Assembly (NCBI RefSeq): GCF_019578655.1 | Contig: NC_063264.1 | Coordinates: 27,117,688 to 27,181,687, forward strand | DNA from: Ricinus communis | Taxonomy: Eukaryota; Streptophyta; Magnoliopsida; Malpighiales; Euphorbiaceae | Direction of reading: 5' to 3' | Length of the DNA stretch: 64,000 nt | In this document: positions 1 to 12,612 of the stretch, in pieces | How positions within the stretch are numbered: the stretch's first letter is position 1 | Layout of the letters: each line of letters opens with the position of its first letter | Made by a program: the position numbers and the translations under genes | Notes under the pieces: model-generated | Told to the model about the DNA's origin: nothing | Seen by the model: the letters and a program-made list of their open reading frames with translations, nothing else | Databases searched by the model: none

Positions 1-1210
1 AGAAGGAGGGTACCCTAAAATTTTTGGGATTTTAATGAGTATGAGTTGGACCAGGCCAAAAGGGCGGCAGCCCTTGCCACTAATGAAGCTGTGAGTGGCT
101 TGAGCACTAGGCTTGATAGGATGCAATGAGTGCTGGAAATCAAAGGATTAGACCCAACCTATAATTTTTTTGAGGAATTAGTGTTGAGAATGAAGACAAG
201 CTTCCTGCAAAGTTCAGGATGCCTGAGATGAACAAGTTCAATGAGACCGGTGATTCAAAGGTTCATCTAAAGCAATATGTAACTATCATAAGAACTACAC
301 AGTTGAGTAGGACCCAAATTGTCAAGTTATTATTATTATCGCTAGTAGGACCTGCTAAGAACTGGTATCATAGTTTGGAAAAATCCTCCAAAGGTGAATA
401 ACATGGTTTGTGTAATTCATTTATTAAACAATATGACTATAATACTCAGTTCGAGGTGAGATCTTAAGTCCACCAAACAAAAACCAAATGAGTCCTCTGA
501 TTTCTTGACCAGGTGAAGGAATAAGGCCGGGTTGATGAAGAACAAGCCCTTTGAAGAGACCAAGTTCGTATGGTGGTCTGAATTGTTCTTTCTGGTTAGG
601 TCGAAAGGCTTTAGATAATAAACCTAAAGACTTTATGATGATGGGCTTTAGGTCGAAGAATCGAGAATGATAAGAGGAAAACTGTGCGAATCGGTGGAAG
701 GCCGAATTATCAGGCTGGAGGGAGCAAGACTTTAGATGAGAATATTGTTCAGTAACCGAGGAAGTTCTCCAACTTCAGGCAACCTCTCTCAAAGATTTTT
801 GAGAGGTCAGTGCAGAATGGCATGCTCTAACCGACCACTCCAAGAACCCACCTAACCAAATGCACATGGCTACAAACCCAACACCTACTGCAAGTTTCAT
901 AAGCACCCAACCACCAAACAGATAACTACATCCAGCAGAAACATGAAATTCAAGACCTCATTGATGCTAGAAAATTAACCGACCCTAACCAGCCCAATAT
1001 AAGAAGAAACCCTCTATTAAACCACAATAGTACACCACCACCAAACTAAGTGTTCATGATCACCCTTAACTTAAGTGAAAAGGAGGTTATGAACTTTTTC
1101 GAAGACATATCCTGATCGGAGCCAGAGCTAGAAACCGAAATAGATAGGCCACAAAGAACCTTCATCAAGCTGGAGGCATCACTATTCGTGGTGTTCCATC
1201 ACCTAAAATA
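1..1210 (+). mobile_element. Degenerate Ty3/gypsy gag remnant
   Basis: Decayed gag region of a plant Ty3/gypsy retrotransposon, cut by the left edge of the window. An open stretch at 219-401 reads as the conserved gag core (PEMNKFNETGDSKVHLKQY, then SLVGPAKNWYHSLEKS), the usual retrotransposon gag domain with its GPA..W.HSLE motif. Farther on, about 880-1000, a frame reads HEIQDLIDARKLTDPNQPN, a familiar piece of the gag C-terminal region of these elements. Frameshifts and stops separate the pieces, so nothing here can be expressed as a whole protein. No LTR, protease or polymerase follows; after about 1210 the sequence turns into AT-rich DNA. Confidence 0.8.
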
Positions 1211-2160
1211 GAGTGAGAAACTCAAATCACAATTGCCAAAGAATAGTCCTAAATCTCATAATGGTCAGTATTATGAGTATCACTATAATAAGATATTAAA
1301 GCTATTTAAAATTTTCCTAAACTATAACAATTTTTTTAATGCATTCTTTATACTTTAATTTTATTATTTAATTTAATTTTATATTACTAAAATTAATTAG
1401 TAATGAATAATTAATTATATTTTATTCATGTATATATTATATTATCAATGAAATTAAAATTTAAGTATGATTGTTTTGTTTATTTTTATATTTTATGGAT
1501 TCTCATATTATTTATATTAAATTTTAATATTTAAGTCAATAATTTATAAGTTGGATAAATAAAATTAGACTGGTTAAATGGATCAGAACTAGCTCGAACC
1601 GGTCTAAAACTAGAAAACAAGTTTAAAACTATTCTCTTTAGTTGGAATCGGAACTATCGATTCCGTTCCAACTCATAAAAGACATTATTTTTATTTTTTA
1701 TTTTTAAAAATTGATTGAAACCAGTAAGAATTGAAATCATAAACTGGAATGAACTGATCCTATTACCACATGTCTAGTGCTATACATGCTAGAATAATTA
1801 TGATATTTATATTTAATATACAAACTAATATTAATAAAAATATAACACGTGCTGTATTAATTATTTAATTAATATTAAAAATTAAATAACTTTGAGATCA
1901 AATTAATTTAATTAAATTTGTCGCAAAAAATTGCAGACATTAAACTAATTGAATTATAATATGACATTTTGGGGTAGGGTTGTGGTAATTTCATAGTTAG
2001 GACTTGGGAGGAAGACAGGGGAGTGTGGTCTTTTTAAAATCTTGTGTTGGCTTGTGGCTTGCGTAAGTGAAAAATCTACTAGAAGGCACAGGAATCTAGG
2101 ATAAAATAGCAGTCACTAAATTTATCAAACTCTTTTGTATATATTATTTATTAGAAAGTC
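1210..2160. other. AT-rich intergenic DNA
   Basis: No gene seen. The stretch is strongly AT-rich. At 1560-1780 there is a short patch with GGTTCGA/TCGAACC-type words and TCGATTCCGTTCC, similar in style to the subterminal parts of plant hAT-type MITEs, but I could not define both ends or a target-site duplication, so no element is called. Confidence 0.4.
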
Positions 2161-3578
2161 TGTCTTGTGGACACTCAGACCATTTTCTTTCCACCAAAAT
2201 TAGTCAATGATTAAATCCGACGGTCCACTGCATGCATAGCGTGTTGATGCTTTACTTTTGTCTACAATGGGGCCTACATAAAGTGGACCCAAACCAAGAG
2301 CCCAGCTAATAGGTACCAAGGACAGGACAGGATTGTTTAGGAATGAGTAACTCATTTTAATGAGGGTGTATGGTATTTATGAAAGGATCGCGTCTAACAT
2401 GAGCCCCCAGGCACAAGGGCATAACCTGCGCACTCTTTCTGTACAGTCAGCTACTGAAACTTTTGAAGTAAAACAAAATTTAAGTATTTTGCCTGTCCAC
2501 GCGCCGTTTATGGCGCGTTCATTTGACAAGTTGTAATAAAATTAATTAATATGGCATTCGAAACATATTACTATATTTATTTTATGACAATTATCAATAA
2601 AGAAATTTTAAAATTCATAATTAGAATAATTTAATATTATATATTTATTTAAATATTATATTTTTATATAAATTAATATAAAATTTTATAATTTTTATTT
2701 ATAAATATATAAAATTATCAAAAGTACAATATATTAGATATTTATCTTTTTATTATTATTAAATATTTTTTAATTGTGATTCATATTTTTCTATACTTAA
2801 AAAAGACAGCAAATACTTTTTAGTTATTTATTTTCTAAGGAATAAAACAGTAAAATTATTATAATGATTATGGTAAAAATACTGAAAATAATTGTTATAG
2901 TCAATTAATAAAATAATAGAGAGAAAAAAAGAATTCCAGTCAATAAAAAATTATTAAATTTATAATATCTTAATTCCGGATTTTCAATAGTTTAGTTTTA
3001 TTAGAGAATCAAAGACAGAAAAGAGAAGAAATAGAGCTGAAATAAAGCGAATTACGGGATTACAGTAGAAGCGGAGAGAGAGACGAGAAGAAAATATTAG
3101 TACTAACGAGAGAGAGAGGAGGAGAAGGAGAAGGAGAAGAGAGAGGAGTGAAAGCTGTCTCGTGAAGCAGCAGGTGAAGAAGGCAAATTAATTATTAAAA
3201 AGAAAAGAAAAGAAAAAAGCTCTTTCTTTTGATTGCCTCTCTTCTCTCTGTGTAAACCCAATAACCTTCTCTTTCTTTAACACTTCACATTCATTCTTTG
3301 CTTCTTCCTTTTATATATCACGAGATCCCCATCTCTTTTCTCTTTCTTCTTTTCTTCTTCTTCTTCTTCTTCTTCTTCTCTCTCTATCTCTGTCTCATGT
3401 CTTCTTCTCCAGAGACATTTCTGGGTTTCTCTTATTGTTCTTGTTCTTACTCTTGTTTTTGTTTTCACACACATTGCTAACAAGAGTTCTTAGAGCATAA
3501 CTTTGAAGAAAGGAGCAAAAAAAATCCCTCTGTTCTCGTTATTTTTTCTTGATTTTAATATTACTGTGAGCAAAAAAA
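2160..3578 (+). promoter_or_regulatory. Promoter and 5' leader region of the TTL gene
   Basis: Region upstream of the TTL start codon. It holds an RY-type TGCATGCA word near 2228, a 7-bp inverted repeat at 2499-2518, and an AT-rich block at 2520-3000. From about 3060 the sequence becomes GA-rich (repeated GAGAGA and GGAGAA), and at 3330-3390 it becomes a long CTT/TCT tract. Such CT/GA-rich leaders are common in highly expressed plant genes. The transcription start cannot be fixed from the sequence; a start around 3050-3250 is inferred. An ORF on each strand through the CTT tract is a composition artefact. Confidence 0.5.
2499..2518. promoter_or_regulatory. GC-rich inverted repeat with E2F-like cores
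   Basis: ACGCGCC, six spacer bases, then GGCGCGT: a perfect 7-bp inverted repeat standing alone in AT-rich DNA about 1.06 kb upstream of the TTL start codon. Each arm contains GGCGC, the core of plant E2F-type sites. Function is inferred only from this resemblance. Confidence 0.35.
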
Positions 3579-6500
3579 ATGTCGCATTCTGGGAACCCCA
3601 TTGGAGAGGTGGGTTTGGATTCTTTAACCGATCAGCTTCGAGACTCATCGTGTTCACTCGAAGCTAACAAGCCTGATTTCCGAGAACTCGATCTGGGTTC
3701 TCCCGTTTCTCCATTGAGAACACGCGGCCTCAACACGACCACCACCACAACAACAACAACCACTACTAGCTCCAGCTCCAGCTCATCTGGATCCGCATCC
3801 GGTACACGAAATGGGCCACACCCAGTTCTCAAATCTAACCATTCCGGCGAACTTAGCGAAACAACTTCGATCAGAACTCCAAAACCCAGTTCAAGATCCG
3901 ACCCGTTAATATACTCCGGGAGCGGAAGTCAGAGCTCAGTGAACTCTCCTGCACCTATGAATGTACTTCCCACTGGGAACATTTGCCCATCAGGGAAGAT
4001 CTTAAAGACAGGCATGGGAATGGGTCATCGGAGCTCCAAAAGTGATGTCTTGGGATCAGGAACGGGTAATTACGGCCACGGGAGCATAATGCGGGGTGGA
4101 GGAACGGTGAAATGTAGTAACTTGGATGTGAGTAGTAGTAATAGCAGTACTTGTAGTAGTATTAGTAGCAGCAGCAGCAGCAGTAGTTTTAGTGTTCGTG
4201 GAAATATTGGTGGTGGAGGCAGAATGCTGGATCCAGAAGAGGTAAAGAAAGCAGGAAATGAAATGTACAAGAAGGGAAATTTTGGAGAGGCATTGGTTCT
4301 GTATGATAGAGCTATTGGTATGGTACCAGGGAATGCAGCTTACAGGAGTAACCGAGCCGCGGCTTTGATGGGATTAGGAAGGGTAGCTGAGGCTGTGAAA
4401 GAGTGTGAAGAGGCAGTCAGGTTGGATCCTAATTATTGGAGAGCACATCAGAGATTGGGGTCTTTGTTTAATAGGTGAGTTTTTGTAATGTGGATGATGA
4501 AGCATTTTGGGAAAACTGTCTTTGTTTAATTTAGGTTTTATCTATTTGGTGTGGTGTTTTGATGCATTGGTTATTGAATGAGTGAATCAGGGCTTTTATT
4601 TCTACAAACATTTTTTCTCTACAACTTGCTTTCTCTTTGAGGGATTCTGGAATTTGTTCTGTGGTGTTTTGATGCATTGGTTATTGAATGAGTGAATCAG
4701 GGCTTTTATTTCTACAAACATTTTTTCTCTACAACTTGCTTTCTCTTTGAGGGATTCTGGAAATTTGTTCTGCTGATGTTTGATCTGCATCGATTAGATT
4801 GTAAGATGTGAGACTGAAGTTTTGCATTTCCTCTTTCTTGCCTTGCTGCATCTCCTAATTTTTCTTTTAGGGAAACTTTTGTGCATCTGCTAAGTTTTTT
4901 CTTAGTTATTGGTAGGCATTTGTCTGCTTTTGGATCACTCCCTGTTTGTAGAAATAAGTTCATCCTGTATTTTCGGTGGATCATATTTGAAATGTTTTGT
5001 TTAGGATTCTCGAAGTATGATTGTGGTAAAATTTGCTTGATATTCTGGCAGATGAATTGTAGGTGCATTTGTGTTTTGCTGATCTTGTAATTCTCATTGG
5101 TCAAGAAGGGTTCTTTGTTGGGATGCATCATCTCTTTATTTGCAGACATTTGCTGTTGTTTGTTATGGCTGTTGCTTATGTTGTTTTGTATTCTTCACCA
5201 CCTTTCTGAATTTTTATGCAATCTTGCTTGTTATGCTCATCTGATTGGTACTACTTCACAAGAACTCATGTTTCTGTGACTGTTCTTACTTAATTGCCTT
5301 TTTTCTGAAATAACCCGCTAACCGTATCTAGCAAAATTATACATGTGTTTCATATTATTGCTTTTCTTTACTTGATGACTTATAATCCATAATTGTTTGG
5401 TTTGGTTGATGGGTTATTTCAGAACAAATTTTGGTGGTGTTAGTCTTTAATTTACTTTGTGTTTTGGTTGCTACTTGGGTCTTCCATGGAATTGTATACC
5501 ATGTCAGTCGCATTGGGACCATAGAGTTCCTTCACATGGGCATACTTGGTGCCTTGTGAATGGTTCTATCTTTATGTTTTGTAACACATTTTCCTCCATC
5601 TTTTCAGTCATTTGCTGGTATATTTGCATATGTCCTTTGATGCCAGCTTTTGCTGGTTTATGTAAATTTTTGGTGAGTTTTCCATTTGTTTCCCCTGCAA
5701 TATGCTCTCAAACATTTGGTGATTTAGTGTTTGAGCTGCACAGTTGCTAAATTGACTTTATTGCAGGTTAGGTCAGGTTGAGAATGCCAGGAGGCACCTA
5801 TACATTCCAGGGCATCATACAGATCATTTTGAATTGCAGAAGCTACAATTAATAGAGAAGCATCTAAACAAATGTTCAGATGCTCGGAAGGTTAATGATT
5901 GGAGAAATGCATTGAGGGAAGCTGATGCTGCTATCACTGCTGGAGCTGACTATTCTCCTCAGGTAAAACCAGTAATAGTATCATTTTTATGTGTGAGGCT
6001 TCAACTGGAGAATTAATTAGCTAATGGCTGAACTGGTGCAATTTGAGTTTGCAGCTCTTTATTTGTAGAGCTGAAGCTCTTTTGAAGCTCCATCAACTTG
6101 AAGATGCCGAATCATGCCTATCAAACATTCCAAAATTAGAACCATATACCAACTCATGCTCACAGAGTAAGTTCTTTGGGATGCTTTCTGAAGCTTATTC
6201 TTTCTTAGTTCGGGCACAGATTGAGATGGCCTTGGGAAGGTAAGTCCAGAAAACCAAAGCATTATTGGAAATAAGACGCGAGGGATTTATAGGAGACTGA
6301 GAATGGATGATGGATGTCTTGCAGGTTTGAGAATGCACTTACAGCTGCTGAGAAAGCCGCTCACATTGATCCACGAAATGTTGAAGTAGCTGTGCTTCTT
6401 AATAATGTGAGACTGGTGACACGAGCACGTGCCCGTGGCAATGATCTCTTTAAATCTGAAAGATTCACTGAAGCTTGCTCAGCATATGGGGAAGGCCTCA

Positions 6501-7444
6501 GGCTTGATCCTTCAAATTCTGTTCTCTATTGCAATAGAGCTGCTTGTTGGTTTAAGCTTGGTGTATGGGAGAGGTCTATTGATGACTGCAACCAAGCATT
6601 GCGTATCCAACCTAATTACACAAAAGCCCTTCTCCGAAGAGCTGCCTCAAATAGTAAGGTAGAACCCTGAAACATTATTATTTATTATTTGCTCTGTTAT
6701 ATTTTTGTACATATAGCTTTTGCTAAAAAAAGTCAATGGGCTGATATAAATTACAGCTAGAAAGGTGGGCTGACGCAGTTAGGGATTATGAAGTTCTGAG
6801 GAAGGAACTTCCTGATGACAATGAAGTTGCTGAATCTCTATTTCATGCTCAAGTTGCATTGAAGAAATCTCGTGGAGAAGAAGTGTATAATATGAAATTT
6901 GGTGGTGAAGTGGAGGAAATATTGGGGCTGGAGCAGTTCAGAGCAGCAATTTCTTTGCCAGGTTAGCCTGCTACTGTTTAAGCATTTGCTTTAGACCTTT
7001 CTTTCAATGCTTCAATCTTTTCATCCTTCACTCATAAAAAATTTAAGTCCTGTTTTCCAGGTGTCTCAGTAGTTCATTTCAAATCATCTTCTAATTTGCA
7101 CTGCAAACAAATATCTCCATTTGTAGACGCACTATGTGGTCGCTATCCATCCATAAATTTTCTCAAGGTAAATGATAAACTCAGTAGTCCTAGCCATTTC
7201 GATTCTTGCTACATTATCTTAACTTGAGCTTACAAAACATATAAATGGGGTTAGATTATTCTTTATATGTATCTGGTGTTATTTGTGAAAGGTGGATATT
7301 GGCAACAGCCCAGCAGTTGCAAATGCTGAGAACATAAGGATTGTACCAACATTCAAGATATACAAGAACGGCAGCCGAGTGAAGGAGATTGTCTGCCCAA
7401 GTCATGATATGTTAGAGCATTCGGTGAGGCATTACAGCTTTTAA
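3579..7444 (+). CDS. TTL: TPR repeat-containing thioredoxin-like protein (TTL family), 7 exons
   Basis: Coding exons 3579-4474, 5767-5962, 6055-6239, 6325-6658, 6757-6961, 7061-7167 and 7292-7444 join in one frame with GT-AG borders to give 691 residues, close to the roughly 700 of Arabidopsis TTL proteins. The N-terminus carries the family motif [13 protein letters not shown], followed by low-complexity Thr and Ser runs (residues about 55-80 and 185-205), an inferred disordered region. TPR motifs begin near residue 218 ([16 protein letters not shown]) and continue in two groups to about 545. The C-terminal 87 residues form a thioredoxin-like fold ([12 protein letters not shown], then [10 protein letters not shown]) in which the usual WCxxC redox site is absent, as is normal in TTLs. 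Known role of the family: cytosolic and membrane scaffolds in osmotic-stress and brassinosteroid signalling and in positioning cellulose synthase. The paralogue (TTL1, TTL3 or TTL4) cannot be fixed here. The start is the first ATG of the conserved frame. Confidence 0.95.
4551..4771. repeat. 110-bp tandem duplication in TTL intron 1
   Basis: Bases 4551-4660 are repeated directly as 4661-4771. The two copies differ only by one inserted A (GGAATTTG versus GGAAATTTG), so the duplication is recent. It lies well inside intron 1 (4475-5766), away from the splice sites. Spurious ORFs on the minus strand come from it. Confidence 0.95.
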
Positions 7445-8135
7445 AAATCAAAGCTCTACTTGTTGTACCACTATATATCCCAGTTTTCACATTACCTTCT
7501 TGCAAAGCGAACACATGGGAACTCTTCAGTGCGCCCCCAGTCTTTCCTCCCACCGTGTAAGGAATTTCCAGATACCTGTCACATAAAAACCAGAAGCTAC
7601 ATAATAATCCATACCGGCCATTACCTAAGGAACCCAGAGAGATAGATTAGTTCTCCTTTAGCCGTTTTAATTTATTCATTCATTCCTCATTACTCTCTGG
7701 TTCCATGTTCTTCCTGCCATCTCTTCTTTCTTTTTTTCCTTTTTTTTTTTATAATTTTTTTATATGCTTTTTAGCATTTCTTTTTCATTTTCTTGTAGGC
7801 CAGCCTGTTCTTGTGTCCCCCCCTCCCCCCCCCACTTTCTTTCACAGAAAAAGAAAAAAGAAACATAAAAGATAAAGAGAGATGTACAATTGATTAAGTT
7901 TGTTCCCTTGTTGTATTAGAGAGAGAGAGATAGTGGCAGGCTGGTAGATGAGGATATTGTACTTGTATATATGTGATATATACAGAAAGAATTGGAAACC
8001 TTGAGGGAGATTGGATGCCTGGTGGGTACTTATGGGTTTAGTGAAAAACAAGGATAAAACATATGTTGTTATCAATATTGTTGTTTCGTTCCTCAACCAT
8101 TTCATTTCATCAATAAAATTATTCCCATTTTTTTT
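7445..8135 (+). other. Probable 3' UTR of TTL
   Basis: Non-coding sequence after the TTL stop. It contains a C homopolymer tract near 7817-7835, T-rich tracts, and an AATAAA at 8112-8117 followed by T-rich sequence, which is a plausible plant polyadenylation region. The transcript end is inferred, and earlier poly(A) sites are possible. Confidence 0.45.
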
Positions 8136-10440
8136 ACTTTACTTCATTATCTACTTCTCTTCTTCCTTTATTATTATTATTATTATTATTCTTTTAGAAA
8201 TGTCCTTAGGGCATACCTTAAGGTTACATGGCCATTAAATTTCATAGATAGGGATGGGATGGGATGGAATGGGAAGGCATTGACTTGGTCCTTGGGATAA
8301 GGTAGAAAAAGTACAAATGGTTAATAAATGAGGGGTTGGTCCTTATATATTATAAAAGGAGTGGACTGCGGGTAGTTGATCATAATTGATTGCACTTTCT
8401 CAAATAGTAACCCCAAACCTTCCTCCAAGCTTTTACTGTTTTCTGGTTTGAGATCATCTTCTGGATCTCTTTCCTCGAGGATCCCAGATGAGGGAACCGT
8501 AACAGCCCGGTGCGTTCGGGGAAGGCACTCGAAGATTTTGAGATCTTTAGCTTTTTACTACCAAAATTGCCCTTCTGTAGTGAGAGACTCAAATCTGAAT
8601 GCCATTATGTAACACACTCTGATAGTAGGATGGATTATAATAATGTGATGTGGGGATGGCATGCACGAGCTTATTTAATCATTTTTCTTTTTTAAAATGT
8701 TATTTTTATTGTTTGGAAGTGAAGTTGTAGTTTCTTCCGCGTGGGGGCATGTTGACATTAGAGAGAGGAAGTGTGGTTCCCAGTCACATGTGGGCATTTA
8801 AGTGAATTGGCAATTGCCACAGTAGAGTAGTAGTAGCTAGCAATGCATTTCTTTTCTTTTTTTTTTTTTTTTTTTTATAGTTTTTTTTAAATATTCCAAA
8901 CACCACCTAAACCATAAAGTCCAAAAAGTGCAGTGGGTCGGTGCTAATATGCGCCGGCAGTCCTGGTGGTGAAGGTAACCGTCCCTTTGCGGTGGGCCTT
9001 CCTTCACCTGATGGCCACGTGTCTGCTGTTCTATTGAAAATGATTGATTTCTTTTTCTGCTTCTTCTAATTTAATTGAAAATACTATCAATCCAGTTGTC
9101 TTTGGTTGGGGGTAATATTATAATCTTGCTCCTATGAAAATGAGTGATCCACTAATACTTTGTATTTTTCTTCCCTCTTCTGTTCAGAGGTCATAATATG
9201 GGAAATGAAGCTAAACTTCTGATAATATGGAAAATCAAACAAAAAAAGAAATCAACAATTTTTTCTAATTTCTTCCATTTTGGGTATATGTGATTTTTTT
9301 TATAAATATATTTAATTGAATAGTATTATGTTATAATTCAAATGTAATTCATATAATAAAATTTTAATCAAGTGATGCTCTTCTTAATTGAGCAAATTTG
9401 TTTTTATAACATGATATAACCAATCCTCATAACATGACATATTCGTTAACTATTATTATTTAAAATTAAAAATGTATATTTAGTCTCCTGATACTTTTAA
9501 CAATTCTTTTTTATATTTTAATTTTTCCACATTGAGTCGTTTAATTGATATTAGGTCTTTTCTAAACAGAAGGTTAGTGTTTGTATTGCATACTTCACTA
9601 ATTATAGGGTAAATAAATTTTTAAGAATTTAACCCTGCACTTTTATTTATTTTAACATTAATTTTTTATACTTTTATTTTTAGATTTTAGCTTTAAAATT
9701 TATTATTTAAAATTTTGATAACAATAAATAGTAAAAGTATTTGTTATAATGTAATTTAATTTATTATTTTAATTTATAATATATATAAAATTAGTTAAAC
9801 CATAAATCTGTTAACAAAATATACAAATACTAATAATAATTAGAATATTTATCAAAAAGTAAATACTTTTCGGGTTTTTAAGGAAATACCTCTTTTTACG
9901 ACAACTATTACATTTTATTTCACAAAAATTTATTTTACAATAATTTCTTTTTTTATGTAAAGATTGTTGCAAAAATACACCCTTTTATTTTCTCAATATC
10001 ATTTTATGATGTGAGCCACTTTTTGTGCCCCTTAGATCTAATATAATAAAATCATAAAAATGGGACAATGATTAGTGAATTTTTAAATTTAAAGATAATT
10101 ACTTTTATTTTTATTTTAGAATCTAATTCTTATATTAGTCTAATTTCTTCTTTTAGTATTCTAAGTATGTATTCATCCTTTTAGCATTGCATTTTCTTAT
10201 AGTATCTTAATTGAATTAAGATAGTACTTAAGTGTATTTAATAATAAATAATAACAGGACTTATTGAAATGAAAGTAAGATAGTGGATTGAATTAGGATG
10301 AAAAAATAAAAGTTAGAGGGTTCATAAGTAATATGAACAATTCATTAAGGACCTAAAGGGAATATTTTACAACTAATCCTATTCTAAATTATGTCTAGAA
10401 TCATCCACTCTCTACTTCTAGCTCCATATACATATATGTT
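8136..10440. other. Intergenic DNA, no gene seen
   Basis: No coding exon recognised. Content: a TTA microsatellite at 8170-8190, GGGAT-type short repeats near 8250-8275, a T homopolymer at 8850-8890, a GC-richer patch at 8940-9030 holding a CACGTG G-box near 9015, then AT-rich DNA from 9280 on. Short ORFs at 8376-8695 show no family resemblance. Confidence 0.5.
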
Positions 10441-11139
10441 CACACACACACTTAAAATTAGAAAAGAAAAGAGAGGAATTGAGAGTTTTGATTGGCTATA
10501 ATCTTCATCCATAAAGGCTCTAAAGGTTTATTTGGTAAGTATTATAAGAGTTTTGATTGATTTGAGTTAGGATTGGTGAGCTATATTCTCGAGCTAGATT
10601 TTTCAGCCTCTGTATTTATTTCATATCTTGAGCTAGAAAAACTTTAGACAGTCCTCTATGACTTTATAGTTTTCTGTTTCTGCTAGTTCTGTCTCTATCT
10701 TTGTTGAATCGTACCAAACAGTTTATTGCTCATTCTGTCAAGATAGTTTGAGCTGGTCATGTTAAGTTGTGCTTAACTCCTTCTATAGTTATCTAATTGA
10801 AGTGAAACTTTTTTTGCATATTATAGACTTGAATATCTAGAAGTATACAAAAGATACGCCTCAAATACCTCATGTGTAATTCCCAATAAGTTTTCAAAGT
10901 TGGCCCTAAAATATGTCCTAACATGATTGTTGAAATATGAATGTAAGATAGAGTTTAAAAACATAATTTGCATATCATTTAGGAGCTACATGATAGAAGA
11001 GCATATAAGCTTATTATTTTGTTGAATTATAAGTAACATTTATGAATTAGGTGTTGAAAAAGGCAAGGAAAATGCAAGTGCAAGATAGATATTTTATGGA
11101 GCTGGTTGGGTATAACTAAAGGCCACTTTTGGTGAGTAA

Positions 11140-11983
11140 ATATCAAGCCCTTGCAAAGTTGATTTCTTTGATTTTCATGGTTCTATTGATTCTAGAGAGG
11201 CGGATAGGTGGTTGAAAGCAATAGAGAAAGCATTCAACACACTTGAGCTGACAGAAGCATAAAAGGTCAGTAATGTATACGGTTTACTATATGACACCTC
11301 AGATTCTTGGTTTGCTTGAGTCAAGATTCTACATGAGGATCAGTTGACTTGGCAAGTGTTCAAAATAAAATTTTGCAGAGAATATTTGATAGATGCATTT
11401 AAGGCAGAGAGACAAAATGAGTTCATTGCCTTAAAACAAGAGAATATAATTGTAAGGGAGTATATTGATAAATTTGAAGATCTATACAAGTATGCTTCTG
11501 ACATTTTCCCAACAGAAACACAAAAGTGCTATAGATTCAAGGAAGGTTTATAGACTGTTTTGAAGAATGAGTTGTTGCTATACGAAGGCTAAAATTTCAG
11601 GGGTTGGGTTGAGAAATCAATAGAGAAAGAGAAGCTTATGGAGGAAATCGAGCAAGAGAGTAAATCAAAGGTTCCAGCCTGGACAACCAAACAAAAAGGA
11701 TTCAGTAAGGGACCCGGTGCATCACAGCAGAGGCCAGAGACAGTAGGGTCCAAAGGCAGTAGAGGACCTTTGTCATGGCCAGGAATTTATAGACCACAAC
11801 CTCAAGTTAGTCAGAGTTCAGTGAGACAACCAATGGTTAGTGCAAGTAATGCAATCAGGAGGTCTACACCTTGTGCTAATTATGGCCGCATTCACGAGGG
11901 AGGAGATTGTAGGAAGAGATCCATTCAGTGTTTTAAGTGTGGTGGATCGGGACACATTAGAAGGAATTGTCCGAACCTTGTAT
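11140..11983 (+). pseudogene. Ty3/gypsy gag with CCHC zinc knuckle
   Basis: The frame runs with stops from about 11140. It reads ADRWLKAIEKAFNTLEL, then TWQVFKIKFCREYL and IVREYIDKFEDLYKYA, the retrotransposon gag core. After a basic, Gln/Pro/Ser-rich linker comes CFKCGGSGHIRRNCP, a complete CX2CX4HX4C zinc knuckle at about 11928-11975. In-frame stops are visible near 11261, 11318, 11551 and 11592. The knuckle would bind RNA in the particle of an active element. Confidence 0.85.
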
Positions 11984-12111
11984 AGTTTGGCACTAATGTT
12001 ACTAGGGGAGCTCAAAGTGTGGTTAGCAAATGAGGTAGGGGTCTTGGCATTAGTAAAGGCTCGGGTAGAGGTTCTGGAGCTAGTGTTAGTAGAGAGACTG
12101 GTGCATCCAGA

Positions 12112-12573
12112 TTGACACATCCTGTTCAACACACACAAATAGAGAGGCCTTTGGTACAACCTATAGTATTTACAATGACACAGCAAGAGGCAGCATCATC
12201 GCCTGATGTCATTTCTAGTAGGTTAACAATCTTTATTAAGGACGCATATGTTCTAATTGATCCAGGTGCAACTCATTCATTCATTGCATCATCATTTATA
12301 TCCTATATACCAAAGAAAAAGAGTGTGTTGGATCAAGGTTTAGTTGTAGATATGCTTGTGGGTGAATTAATGGTTTGTAGGCATGCTAATCAGGGTTGTG
12401 AGTTAGAGGTTGGGAGCCAGAAATTAGAAGTAGACTTAGTGCCATTACTATTACAAATGTTTGATGTGATTCTTAGCATGGATGTCTTATCCAAATATGA
12501 AGTAGTAATTGATTATTATAAAAAGAAAGTAGAATTTCAATTGTTAGATACTTGTAAAATTATTTTCAAATGA
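12112..12573 (+). pseudogene. Ty3/gypsy aspartic protease region
   Basis: Reads VLIDPGATHSFIASSF, the protease active-site block. Plant elements often have D-S/P-G-A-T-H-S-F here, so the Asp is kept. Downstream VILSMDVLSKYEVVIDY matches the conserved second half (ILGMDWL..Y.. in relatives, with G changed to S). The open stretch is 153 codons, but it is cut off from gag and from the reverse transcriptase by stops. Confidence 0.82.
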
Positions 12574-12612
12574 GAAAGGGGATTAGAGCATTATAACATA
12601 GTTTCAGCACTT

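Noticed and set aside
3277..3483. ORFs on both strands (60-68 codons) before the TTL start
   Set aside because: They are translations of a CTT/GAA tract in the 5' leader and show only Phe or Glu runs.
3632..4270. Minus-strand ORFs inside TTL exon 1
   Set aside because: Antisense shadows of the Thr/Ser-coding runs; poly-Val and poly-Leu composition.
4712..5149. 145-codon minus-strand ORF in TTL intron 1
   Set aside because: It lies wholly in an intron, overlaps the tandem duplication, and has no family resemblance.
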